This document shows, one piece after another, positions 1-6,088 of a DNA stretch of 7,223 nt; the stretch's first letter is position 1; each line of letters begins with the position of its first letter. This stretch comes from JBHIBA01 sp046758845 (lineage in GTDB: Bacteria > UBA8248 > JACPRG01 > G963555815): NCBI GenBank assembly GCA_046758845.1, contig JBHIBA010000238.1, positions 1 through 7,223 of the forward strand, given 5' to 3'. Made by a program: the position numbers and the translations under genes. A model generated the notes under the pieces. It ran no database searches. It saw nothing but the letters and a program-made list of their open reading frames with translations, and was not told the DNA's origin.

Positions 1-8
1 CTGGCTGG

Positions 9-54
9 TTGGCCGGATGCTGCGGCTGCCGCAGGCAGACGGGCATCCGGCCAA
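9..54. repeat. Perfect 12-bp inverted repeat (REP-like hairpin)
   Basis: TTGGCCGGATGC at 9-20 is exactly complementary to GCATCCGGCCAA at 43-54. The 22-nt loop contains a second hairpin, TGCGGC-t-GCCGCA, at 21-33. An A-run follows on the plus strand and no T-run follows the stem on either strand, so this is not a standard intrinsic terminator. The arms look like the REP palindromes found between genes in many bacteria (GCCGGATGC ... ATCCGGC), but only one copy is visible and membership of a repeat family is unproven. Confidence 0.6.
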
Positions 55-117
55 AAAATCAAGCCACCGGAGGGACACAGACTGCCGGATCAGCTAAGCG
101 CACACCCACCCAAAGCA

Positions 118-141
118 GGCCCGGCCACGCAGTGCCGGGCC
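118..141. terminator. GC-rich hairpin, possible terminator
   Basis: GGCCCGGC at 118-125 pairs perfectly with GCCGGGCC at 134-141 around an 8-nt loop. On the plus strand the stem is followed by gtcaaaagTTTT, so the T-run starts about 8 nt after the stem, which is late for an intrinsic terminator. It lies beyond the end of the minus-strand cluster and could end transcription arriving from either side. It is called a terminator on position and stem strength only. Confidence 0.35.
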
Positions 142-163
142 GTCAAAAGTTTTCCGGGGGGTT

Positions 164-197
164 TTAGGGGGGCCGGTTTACAAAAAGGCCCCCCTAA
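164..197 (-). terminator. 11-bp hairpin downstream of the CMD gene
   Basis: TTAGGGGGGCC at 164-174 is exactly complementary to GGCCCCCCTAA at 187-197, with a 12-nt loop rich in A on the plus strand. It begins 47 nt past the stop of the last minus-strand gene (245), where a cluster terminator is expected. There is no T-run after the stem in the minus direction; the T-run is in the loop. If it terminates transcription it does so atypically, and a role in protecting the mRNA 3' end is equally possible. Confidence 0.45.
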
Positions 198-244
198 CCC
201 GATTTGGCTTCACAGAAAAAGCGCCCCCGCAAAAAGGCCTCGCA

Positions 245-661
245 TCAGTCCCCCGGGTCGCCAAAGCCCAGAGTCGGGGTCTCCGATTCGCGGTATCTCT
301 CGAATTCGTCGAGAGCGCTCAATGCGGCCGGCATCCCGCCGTACACCGACATCTGGAGAATCACTTCCCGGATTTCCTCGTCCGTCGCCCCGTAGTTCCG
401 GCAGGCCTGGAAGTGGGCCCGGAGTTGGGGGAAGCACCCCCCAACGGTGAGGCCGGCGATCGCGCAGAGCTCCCGCGTCTTGTGGTCGATGACCTCCCGG
501 TCGTAGAGACCCCCGTAGACGAAGGACTGGAAGAGTTCAGAAAACTCTGGGTCGATGGAGTTCAGCCGGTCCAGGACGCGTCGGGTGTAGACCTCGCCGT
601 AGTTCTGAATCCCCCGGGCGAACGCCTTCGGGTTGTACGGCGACTGCGTGGACTCATTCAT
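245..661 (-). CDS. Carboxymuconolactone decarboxylase (CMD) family protein
   Basis: A 138-residue protein of the CMD/AhpD-like all-alpha fold, close to the usual length for a stand-alone CMD protein. The core runs from about residue 55 to 120: a helix with T-R-E-L-C-A-I-A-G (62-70), then H83 in RAHFQAC, then G91-A-T-D-E-E-I and the typical YGGMPAALSAL (107-117). Cysteines C66 and C76 are nine residues apart, so the CxxC pair of peroxidase-type AhpD proteins is absent; this fits a decarboxylase-like or unassigned subgroup better. The ATG at 661 is preceded by GGAGGG at 669-674 with a 7-nt spacer. The gene lies 199 bp after the nitrilase gene and may be last in the same transcript or separate. 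The family is clear. The reaction is unknown; a ring-cleavage product or a redox housekeeping role is possible. Confidence 0.9.
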   Translation of the reverse strand: MNESTQSPYNPKAFARGIQNYGEVYTRRVLDRLNSIDPEFSELFQSFVYGGLYDREVIDHKTRELCAIAGLTVGGCFPQLRAHFQACRNYGATDEEIREVILQMSVYGGMPAALSALDEFERYRESETPTLGFGDPGD

Positions 662-839
662 TGCGTTTCCCTCCGTGCGGTGACGGCCTGGGTGGGCCCG
701 TGCGGAGCCCGCCGGGCCTATTTCCCCGGTCCCAAGGAAGTTCCCTTGCGGGTCCGGCAGACAGCAGGCGAAGTGGAATCAGCAGAGTTGGCGTGGGTTT
801 TTCGTTAAATCTCTTGAAAGCGGGCTTCCGCCCCTTCTC

Positions 840-853
840 CTTCGGTTCCGAAG
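840..853. repeat. Small hairpin just after the nitrilase gene
   Basis: CTTCGG-tt-CCGAAG forms a tight 6-bp palindrome 7 nt past the nitrilase stop codon. A second weak stem (GCGG-gctt-CCGC) lies a few bases further along the minus strand. Neither has a proper T-run, so a processing or attenuation point between the nitrilase and CMD genes is possible but unproven. I see no convincing promoter or small gene in the rest of the 199-bp gap. Confidence 0.3.
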
Positions 854-860
854 CGGCCCC

Positions 861-1706
861 TCAGCGTGCCAGGTCCGGGTAAAGCTCCGGGCGGCGGTCC
901 CGGTAAAAGCCGTACGTGTTTCGCATTTCCTCAATCAGAGACACGTCGATCTCCCCGTAGACGACTTCATCCCCCTGGTCTCCGGCGCAAGCGAGCACCT
1001 CCCCCTGGGGGCTGACCCACATAGAACTTCCGTAGTAGTGGTTCTGATTGTTCACTCCCCGGTCGACCCCCACCTTATTGACGCCTCCGACGTAGTAGAC
1101 GTTCTGGTAGGCGTACGCCCGCAGCTCAATCTCCCAAAGGGGCCGGTAATGCGCGCCGAAGGAGGCGGTGGGGACCAGGAGAAGGTCTGCTCCCCGGGTC
1201 CCGATGATCCGGGGGCCTTCGGGGAAGTGGCGGTCGTTGCAAATGACAATCCCGAACCGCATCCCCCAAGGGGTGTCGAACACGGGGTAGCCGAGGTTGC
1301 CGGGCTTGAAGTAGAGTTTCTCATTGCCGAAGGGGTTCTCGGGACGCTTCGCCATGGGGATATTCGTCTTTCGATAAACCCCCTGGAGCGACCCGTCCGG
1401 CATGATAACGGCGGCTGAATTGTAAAGCTCCCCCCGGATCACTTTTTCATAGAGCGGGAGGACAACCACCATCCCGTACTCTTTGGCCACCTCGGCGACA
1501 CACTCCGTCGCTTCTCCCGGGACAGGCTCCGCCAAGGCGCAGTGCGCGTAGTTCTCCTCATAACAGAAGTAAGACGTCGTGCAGAGCTCATGAAAGCAAA
1601 CGAGAGCGGCCCCTTGGTCTCCCGCCTGCCGAGCGTACCGCAAGACGTTTTGGATGTTTGGCTCTTTCTCCACGTTACCCACGAACTGACAGAGCGCCAC
1701 CTTCAT
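861..1706 (-). CDS. Nitrilase-superfamily N-carbamoyl amidohydrolase (beta-ureidopropionase / D-carbamoylase-like)
   Basis: A 281-residue carbon-nitrogen hydrolase with the full catalytic triad: E40 in FHELC, K113 in YRKTNIP and nucleophile C156 in VICNDRHFPE. The CNDRHFPE stretch is close to the nucleophile motif of N-carbamoyl-D-amino-acid hydrolases (CNDRRWPE) and beta-ureidopropionases. The C-terminal RDRRPELY (269-276) and the NKVG ... YYGSS region (210-228) also point to that branch. Family members hydrolyse an N-carbamoyl amino acid to the amino acid, CO2 and ammonia in the cytoplasm. The start at 1706 has GGAGG with a 9-nt spacer, and MKVALCQ is a normal nitrilase N-terminus. It follows the amidohydrolase gene by 43 bp, so co-transcription is likely. 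N-carbamoylputrescine amidase is the main alternative. The beta-aminotransferase in the same cluster favours an N-carbamoyl beta-amino acid, by inference only. Confidence 0.92.
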   Translation of the reverse strand: MKVALCQFVGNVEKEPNIQNVLRYARQAGDQGAALVCFHELCTTSYFCYEENYAHCALAEPVPGEATECVAEVAKEYGMVVVLPLYEKVIRGELYNSAAVIMPDGSLQGVYRKTNIPMAKRPENPFGNEKLYFKPGNLGYPVFDTPWGMRFGIVICNDRHFPEGPRIIGTRGADLLLVPTASFGAHYRPLWEIELRAYAYQNVYYVGGVNKVGVDRGVNNQNHYYGSSMWVSPQGEVLACAGDQGDEVVYGEIDVSLIEEMRNTYGFYRDRRPELYPDLAR

Positions 1707-1749
1707 CGGCCTTGGCCTCCTGAACCGGTCCGGGACTTCCGGGCGCGGT

Positions 1750-3015
1750 TTAATCCTTCCGGAATCGGATCTGACCCTCCAGCATCACCATCTTGATGCG
1801 ATGGACGTCCTGAAGGATTGTAATGTCTTTCAAGGGGTCGCCGTCCACCAGGATGAGGTCGGCCAGCTTTCCCTTTTCGACCGTTCCGGTATTCAAACCG
1901 AAAAACTCGGCGTTGAGCTTCGTGGCCGCGACGATGGCCTCCATCTCGGTGAGGCCGCAGCGCACCTGCATCTCCAGCTCGAAGGCCTCCTCGCCGTGGG
2001 GGTCCGCCGGAGTGCCGAGGAAGTCGCTGCCCGCCGCCCGCTTGACGCCGATCTTCTTCGCCCTCGGCATCGTGTCGGCGATGGACTCCACCGCCCGCTT
2101 GCACTTATCCACGTAAACGGGATGCAGGTTCAGCTCCTTTCCATGTTCGACGGCGCGCTGGAGATAGGCGATCGTCACGACCCAGGTCGCGCCCTTCTCA
2201 GCCATCCGCTCCAACGTGGGGTCGTCGATCCAGTAGCCGTGCTCAATGGCATCCACCCCGCCCTCCAGGGCCTTATGGATTCCGGTCAGGGGCTCACCCA
2301 TCAGGACGTTGTTGTGGGCCCGGAGCTTCTTTCCCACGTTATGGGCCACCGATGCGATGGCGCTGATCTCTTCCACGGTGAAGGCCGACTCGGCCACGAT
2401 GAAGGATGGGTCGATCCCGCCCGTCGTCCCGATCTTGAGTTCCGTCGCGCCGTCGCGGAGCTGCTCCCGCCCGGCCCTCAGGCACTCCCCCACACCGTCC
2501 ACCAAGCGGCAGAACCCGCGGCCTCCTCTGCCCTCCATGGTCTCGATGGGGAGGAAAAACAGGTCCGGGATACCGCCCGTCTGGCACATGAACCGCCCGA
2601 CTGCCCGTACGCGCGGCCCGACGATGCTGCCCTCCTCGACGGCCTTCTTGATGAACAGGGCGTTGTCGCTCCCTAGATCGCAGATCGTGGTGATGCCCGC
2701 CTCCAGGATGCGCTGCACCTCGTAGACGCTCCGGATGGCGTGCATAGCGGGAGGCTCCATGGCCCAGCCGAGGAATTCGTAACTTCGGATGCCGAAGAGG
2801 TGCAGATGTGCGTCGATGAGACCGGGCATCAGGGTCTTGCCTTTGGCGTCGAGGACCTCCGCCTTCTGAGGGACGCGCACGTCCTTTGCCGGACCCACCG
2901 CCGTGATGGTGTCCCTTTGAATCACGACCGTGGCCCGGTTCACCGGCGGGGCGCCGGTTCCATCGACGAGCCGCGCGTTCTTGATGACTTTCGGCTGGGG
3001 ACCCTCAGTCGCCAT
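1750..3015 (-). CDS. Amidohydrolase, carboxylated-lysine type (Xaa-Pro/Arg-Lys dipeptidase or imidazolonepropionase-like)
   Basis: A 421-residue metal-dependent hydrolase of the amidohydrolase superfamily. The N-terminal beta-sandwich (about 1-62) leads into HxH at H70/H72 (GLIDAHLH). The metal site is completed by K194 in KIGTTGG, the expected bridging carboxylated lysine, H234 in RAHNN, H259 in DAIEHGYW and D331 in AAGSDF. The C-terminal sandwich ends with KLADLILVDGDPL. The set H-x-H / K / H / H / D is that of the binuclear group that includes characterised prolidase-like and Arg/Lys-X dipeptidases, often annotated as imidazolonepropionase-like. Substrates are amide bonds of dipeptides or N-acyl amino acids; a cyclic amide is possible in this context. 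No signal peptide is visible. The ATG at 3015 is fixed by AAGGAGG at 3023-3029 with a 7-nt spacer. A mobile element sits directly upstream and may change its transcription. Substrate not determined. Confidence 0.92.
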   Translation of the reverse strand: MATEGPQPKVIKNARLVDGTGAPPVNRATVVIQRDTITAVGPAKDVRVPQKAEVLDAKGKTLMPGLIDAHLHLFGIRSYEFLGWAMEPPAMHAIRSVYEVQRILEAGITTICDLGSDNALFIKKAVEEGSIVGPRVRAVGRFMCQTGGIPDLFFLPIETMEGRGGRGFCRLVDGVGECLRAGREQLRDGATELKIGTTGGIDPSFIVAESAFTVEEISAIASVAHNVGKKLRAHNNVLMGEPLTGIHKALEGGVDAIEHGYWIDDPTLERMAEKGATWVVTIAYLQRAVEHGKELNLHPVYVDKCKRAVESIADTMPRAKKIGVKRAAGSDFLGTPADPHGEEAFELEMQVRCGLTEMEAIVAATKLNAEFFGLNTGTVEKGKLADLILVDGDPLKDITILQDVHRIKMVMLEGQIRFRKD

Positions 3016-3022
3016 CCCTGCG

Positions 3023-3029
3023 CCTCCTT
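3023..3029 (-). promoter_or_regulatory. Ribosome binding site overlapping a target-site duplication
   Basis: Read on the minus strand this is AAGGAGG, 7 nt before the ATG at 3015. Its first four bases (AAGG) belong to the 8-bp duplication made when the 3034-3258 element inserted, so the insertion fell on the ribosome binding site and the duplication restored it. Confidence 0.75.
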
Positions 3030-3033
3030 TTCT
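3026..3033. repeat. Target-site duplication, left copy
   Basis: CCTTTTCT directly abuts the outer end of the left terminal inverted repeat at 3034. The same eight bases abut the right end at 3259-3266. The match extends two more bases (GG) because the element begins with GG and the right flank happens to continue with GG, so the exact boundary is uncertain by up to two bases. Confidence 0.7.
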
Positions 3034-3103
3034 GGCAGTGGGTCCGTTTGGAACGGATCAAGCCCCGTACGCAGCTTTGCCCACAGCTCCGTCATCATTT
3101 GGT

Positions 3104-3150
3104 GTAGCCCCGATCTGAGCGAGGACCTAGGTCCGAGCGGAGATCGGAGC
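3104..3150 (+). repeat. Palindromic hairpin unit A inside the element
   Basis: CCGATCT (3110-3116) pairs with AGATCGG (3141-3147), enclosing the perfect 12-bp palindrome GGACCTAGGTCC (3123-3134) with symmetric 6-base gaps on both sides. One mismatch beyond the stem, GC (3107-3108) pairs with GC (3149-3150). The unit opens with GTAGCCCCGATCTGAGC (3104-3120), which recurs in inverted orientation at 3199-3215 with 15 of 17 bases identical. Confidence 0.65.
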
Positions 3151-3157
3151 GCGCCCG

Positions 3158-3215
3158 GCCGCGATTTCCGCGGAGCCTGCACTGAGCGAAGCGAATGTGC
3201 TCAAATCGCGGCTAC
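3158..3215 (-). repeat. Palindromic hairpin unit B, inverted relative to A
   Basis: GCCGCGATTT (3158-3167) is exactly complementary to AAATCGCGGC (3203-3212), a 10-bp stem. The 35-nt interior contains TGAGCGAAGCGAATGTG, flanked by GCAC/GTGC, which can fold further. Read on the minus strand the unit begins GTAGCCGCGATTTGAGC, the same opening as unit A. Similar palindromes with a TGAGCGAAG-type core are common interspersed repeats in environmental bacterial genomes; that comparison is from memory. Confidence 0.65.
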
Positions 3216-3258
3216 AACGCAGGAAGGCAAGGGTCATTCAGCAAACTGACCCACTACC

Positions 3259-3266
3259 CCTTTTCT
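3259..3266. repeat. Target-site duplication, right copy
   Basis: CCTTTTCT directly abuts the right end of the element at 3258. It is identical to the left copy at 3026-3033 and lies 14 nt past the aminotransferase stop codon in the direction of transcription. Confidence 0.7.
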
Positions 3267-3280
3267 GGATTCCCAGAAGT

Positions 3281-4633
3281 TCAATCGGACGTGTTGATCT
3301 CCCGGAAAAAATCCTCGGCGACTCTGAGAAGGGCGTCGATCTCCGCTTGTCGGGTCACCGTTGAGAGGCATCCCCGGGCGAGCGAATTGATGAACACCCC
3401 CCGGTTCAGGGCGTAGAGAAACATCAGCCGCTCCAGCTCCCGGTCGGAGGTATGCGCGGAGCGAGAGTCGACGACCTCCTCAGCCGTGAAGTGGAGCTTG
3501 AAGAGGGACCCCTCCCCTGTGAGCTGGGCCGGGAATCCCGCCGGGCGAAGGAGCTCTCTCAGGTTTGCCCTCAGGTACTCCCCGTCGGCCGCCAATTGCT
3601 CAAACGCCGGCTCATCCAGCAGCTCCAGCGTCGCGACGCCCGCCGCCATGGTCACCGGGTTGGCGTTGAACGTCCCCGCGTGAGGAACGCGCGCCCGCCC
3701 TGCGCTCGGATCAAAGATGGCCATGATGTCGGTCCGGCCGCCGAGGGCCCCGACGGGGACACCGCCCCCGATGATCTTCCCCAGGCAGGTGAGGTCGGGC
3801 GTCACGCCGAAAAATCCCTGCGCCCCCTGCCGGGAGAGCCGGAACATCATCACCTCGTCGAAGGCGAGGAGGACGTCCAGCTCCCGCGTGAGGTCCCGGA
3901 GTCCCTGGAGAAAACCGGGCCTCGGGGGAATCATCCCCGCAGTGCCCATCATGGGCTCGACAAGGACGCCGGCCACCTCCGCTCTCAGGGTCCTGAGGCG
4001 TTCGCTGACGGCCTCCAGGTCGTTGAAGGGAAGGACCACGACATTCCCCAACAGCCCGGGGGGGATGCCCTCAGAATCGGGCACAGGGTGAGGAGACCTC
4101 CGGTCGCCGGCGGCCTCGGCCGAGGGGTGAACGCTGAGGCTCACTTCATCGAAAGACCCGTGGTAGCCCCCTTCGAACTTGGCGATCTTCGGCCTTCCGG
4201 TGATGGCCCGCATGGCCCTCACCGCCAGCATGGTGGCCTCCGTCCCGCTGTTGCAGAAACGGATGCGTTCGACCGACGGCAGCCGCTCGATCAACATCTC
4301 GGCCAGGCGGACCTCCCATTCCGTGGCGGAGGCGAACGACGTCCCAAGGGCCGCCGCTTCCTGAACGGCCCGGACGACCTCGGGGTGGGCGTGGCCGAGG
4401 ATGAGGGTAGTCGCGTTGTTGAAGAGATCGATCCGGACGTTTCCGTCCACATCCCAGATGCGCGGCCCCTCCCCCCGCGACACATAAAGGGGAAAGGGGG
4501 CAAAGTAAGTAAGCTCGCGCGTGCTTCCGCCGGGAAGGGATCTTCGGGCCCGTTCATGGAGTTCGCGAGAGCGCGGATTGCGGGCGGCAAAGGCGGTTTC
4601 CTCCCTTACCCGGATCTCGCTGAGACTTGTCAT
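3281..4633 (-). CDS. Class-III PLP aminotransferase, GSA / beta-amino-acid transaminase type
   Basis: A 450-residue fold-type I PLP enzyme. Visible family motifs are WDVDG (60-64), GHAHP (80-84), the phosphate-binding SGTEA (129-133), GYHG (156-159), the ring-binding D259 in AFDEV, and PLP lysine K286 in CLGKIIGGGVPVGALGGR. The stretch TRELTYFAPFPL (38-49) and SLARGCLS (417-424) resemble beta-phenylalanine aminotransferase, whose Arg41 and Arg398 bind the substrate carboxylate; the counterparts here are R39 and R420. This favours transamination of a beta-amino acid. A glutamate-1-semialdehyde aminomutase is less likely given the catabolic neighbours. The start at 4633 is chosen because it overlaps the previous gene's stop as ATGA, has GAGG just upstream, and begins where family alignments begin; the frame stays open to an ATG at 4831, but those residues are unlike the family. 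Translational coupling with the CodA-like gene is expected. Confidence 0.93.
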   Translation of the reverse strand: MTSLSEIRVREETAFAARNPRSRELHERARRSLPGGSTRELTYFAPFPLYVSRGEGPRIWDVDGNVRIDLFNNATTLILGHAHPEVVRAVQEAAALGTSFASATEWEVRLAEMLIERLPSVERIRFCNSGTEATMLAVRAMRAITGRPKIAKFEGGYHGSFDEVSLSVHPSAEAAGDRRSPHPVPDSEGIPPGLLGNVVVLPFNDLEAVSERLRTLRAEVAGVLVEPMMGTAGMIPPRPGFLQGLRDLTRELDVLLAFDEVMMFRLSRQGAQGFFGVTPDLTCLGKIIGGGVPVGALGGRTDIMAIFDPSAGRARVPHAGTFNANPVTMAAGVATLELLDEPAFEQLAADGEYLRANLRELLRPAGFPAQLTGEGSLFKLHFTAEEVVDSRSAHTSDRELERLMFLYALNRGVFINSLARGCLSTVTRQAEIDALLRVAEDFFREINTSD

Positions 4634-5934
4634 GGGTCCGGCCTCATTGTTGTGGAATCCAGTCCCTCTAAAGAACGGGCTGTCGCGTCCTCTGCCCCCC
4701 AAGCGCATCTTCGGCTCACTTCCGCCTCGGCGATCACCTTTCCGCGCCGTATGACGAAGCGCCGGGGAGGGGCCAGCCGGAAGGCGTCCCGGACGTTCTC
4801 TACCGGCGTTACGACCAGGTCGGCACGGCATCCGGGGGCCATCCCGTAGTCAGGAAGGGCCATAACCTTTGCGGCCTTTTCCGTCGCCATGTCGTATAGC
4901 GTTTCCAGCTCCGCCAGGCTCCCGAGCTGGGCGGCGTAGGCAGTCAGGAAGCCGTTTCGCAGCGGGTCGGCGTCGCCGAAGTTCTCGTTGAATGGATCGA
5001 GGACGTTGTCCTGGGCGAAGGCGATGTTGACTCCGGCTTGAAGGAAATCTTTCACCCGCGTGATCCCCCGTCCCCTGGGCTCCGGATACAGGCGCGCGCC
5101 CAGCATCGTCGTGGTGGGCGGACAGGTGGTGATGCTGATCCCGGCGCGCTTGACCACCTCGATGACGTGCGCCGCTTCGTAGGGATCGTAGTAGGCAAGG
5201 GCGGTCACATGGCCTGCGGCCACCCGGCCGGCCAATCCCTCTCGGAGGGTCTTCCAGGCGCAGTAGTGAAGATAGCGAATCTCGCGAGAATAGCGAATGT
5301 CCAGGTGCATGTCGATGGGGCGGTCGAACTTCCTGGCCAGGTCGAAGACGAGGTCGATGTGCCTCCGACCGGCCTCCTCGTGAAACTCCTCCTCCGGAAA
5401 ACCCCCCACCACATCCGCTCCCATCCGCAGGGCCTCTTCCAAGAGCTCTTCCGTGCCGGGGTCCGAGAGGATGCCGTGCTGGGGCATGGCGACGATCTGG
5501 AGGTCCACGTATTCGGCCATCTGTTCCCGAAGGGAAAGCAGGGCCTCCAGCCCCGTGAGGCCGGCGGAGCTATCCACGTCCACGTGAGATCGTACGGCCG
5601 TCACGCCCGCCGACAGGGCCCAGCCGAGGACAGTCCGCGCGCGATCCAGGACGTCTTGCACGGTGAAGCGGCGCTTCTCCTCTCGAAGGTTTCTTCTGGC
5701 CTCCTCGGAGGACATGGTCGCGTTCGGCGGCATCCGGTCGCTGATGAGGGCCTTGTCGAGATGGGTGTGAGGTTCAACGAAGGCGGCCGTCGTCAAGGAC
5801 CCGCCGGCATCGAGGGTTTCCCGGCCGTCGGGGGGAAGGTCCGGGGCGGTCTCGGCGATTCGTCCGCGCCGAATCCCAACGCACATGAGATCCGCATGAC
5901 CCCGAAGACGCGCATTTCGAATTATAAGATCCAT
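4630..5934 (-). CDS. CodA/AtzC-like amidohydrolase (cytosine deaminase family) lacking the canonical catalytic Glu
   Basis: A 434-residue protein that can be followed along E. coli cytosine deaminase for nearly its whole length. Conserved are the metal ligands H56/H58 (EPHTHLDK), H210 (IDMHLD) and D309 (AFAQDN), plus Q152 in MPQHGI, H242 in AAGHVTA and GITRVKDFLQAGVN (290-303). Two active-site changes stand out. The cytosine deaminase stretch HCDE, whose Glu217 shuttles protons, is HLDI here, so I213 replaces it. The HDD motif becomes QDN. The QDN and HLDK features resemble N-isopropylammelide hydrolase (AtzC). A ring-amine or amide hydrolase with a different substrate from cytosine is likely. 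Residues from about 406 to 434 form a C-terminal tail beyond the usual end of the fold. It is the first gene of the minus-strand cluster. ATG 5934 has AGGG with a 5-nt spacer. Confidence 0.92.
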   Translation of the reverse strand: MDLIIRNARLRGHADLMCVGIRRGRIAETAPDLPPDGRETLDAGGSLTTAAFVEPHTHLDKALISDRMPPNATMSSEEARRNLREEKRRFTVQDVLDRARTVLGWALSAGVTAVRSHVDVDSSAGLTGLEALLSLREQMAEYVDLQIVAMPQHGILSDPGTEELLEEALRMGADVVGGFPEEEFHEEAGRRHIDLVFDLARKFDRPIDMHLDIRYSREIRYLHYCAWKTLREGLAGRVAAGHVTALAYYDPYEAAHVIEVVKRAGISITTCPPTTTMLGARLYPEPRGRGITRVKDFLQAGVNIAFAQDNVLDPFNENFGDADPLRNGFLTAYAAQLGSLAELETLYDMATEKAAKVMALPDYGMAPGCRADLVVTPVENVRDAFRLAPPRRFVIRRGKVIAEAEVSRRCAWGAEDATARSLEGLDSTTMRPDP

Positions 5935-5960
5935 GAGCGCCCTAGCGATGGGTGAATGAT

Positions 5961-5979
5961 CTCAGGCCCAATGCCTGAG
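5961..5979 (-). promoter_or_regulatory. Leader hairpin upstream of the CodA-like gene
   Basis: CTCAGGC (5961-5967) pairs perfectly with GCCTGAG (5973-5979) around a 5-nt loop, 26 nt upstream of the ATG at 5934. It would lie in the mRNA leader of the minus-strand cluster, or be an operator with dyad symmetry. No T-run follows in the direction of transcription, so it is not an intrinsic terminator. Confidence 0.4.
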
Positions 5980-6088
5980 GAGAATCTGTGCAGCCCGTTT
6001 CATCCCTGAGATTCGCAGAAGGCCTCAAGCCCCGATGAACCTTCTTAAACCCTGAAGAGAATCCGTCCGAGCGAGTGCCGATTTTGCG

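Larger units (their letters stand above)
3034..3258. mobile_element. 225-bp MITE-like non-autonomous element with terminal inverted repeats
   Basis: The left end GGCAGTGGGTCCGTTTG (3034-3050) and the reverse complement of the right end, GGTAGTGGGTCAGTTTG (3242-3258), match at 15 of 17 positions. A perfect 8-bp direct repeat, CCTTTTCT, flanks the pair. The inside holds no credible ORF, only two inverted hairpin units (3104-3150 and 3158-3215), so the element must be mobilised in trans. Ends starting with GG plus an 8-bp duplication are compatible with IS1595-type transposases; IS21-like elements can also leave duplications of this size. The family is therefore unassigned. It lies between two co-directional catabolic genes. 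Removing it and one duplication copy restores a 32-bp intergenic spacer. Confidence 0.75.

Noticed and set aside
1..97. Possible C-terminal end of a plus-strand gene entering from the left (a frame stopping at TAA 95-97, and another frame reading AGCCG, faintly like the GGCCG zinc motif of homocysteine methyltransferases)
   Set aside because: The pieces are short, GC-rich in all frames and overlap a perfect 12-bp hairpin; no frame shows a convincing family motif.
3158..3215. CRISPR repeat or small structured RNA
   Set aside because: Only two inverted copies occur, with no regular spacing; the context of inverted ends and a target duplication explains it better as part of a mobile element.
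2740..3249. Plus-strand 169-codon frame running through the start of the amidohydrolase and the element
   Set aside because: It is half antisense to a real gene and half within palindromic repeats; the CTERSEC-like peptide in it comes from the repeat, not from a protein.
4634..4831. 66-residue N-terminal extension of the aminotransferase up to ATG 4831
   Set aside because: The extension overlaps the CodA-like gene by about 200 bp, is unlike the family, and the ATGA junction at 4630-4633 gives a better start.
3452..4849. 465-codon open frame on the plus strand opposite the aminotransferase gene
   Set aside because: It is the antisense shadow of a well-supported PLP enzyme in high-GC DNA; its translation is rich in Arg, Gly and Pro with no recognisable fold.
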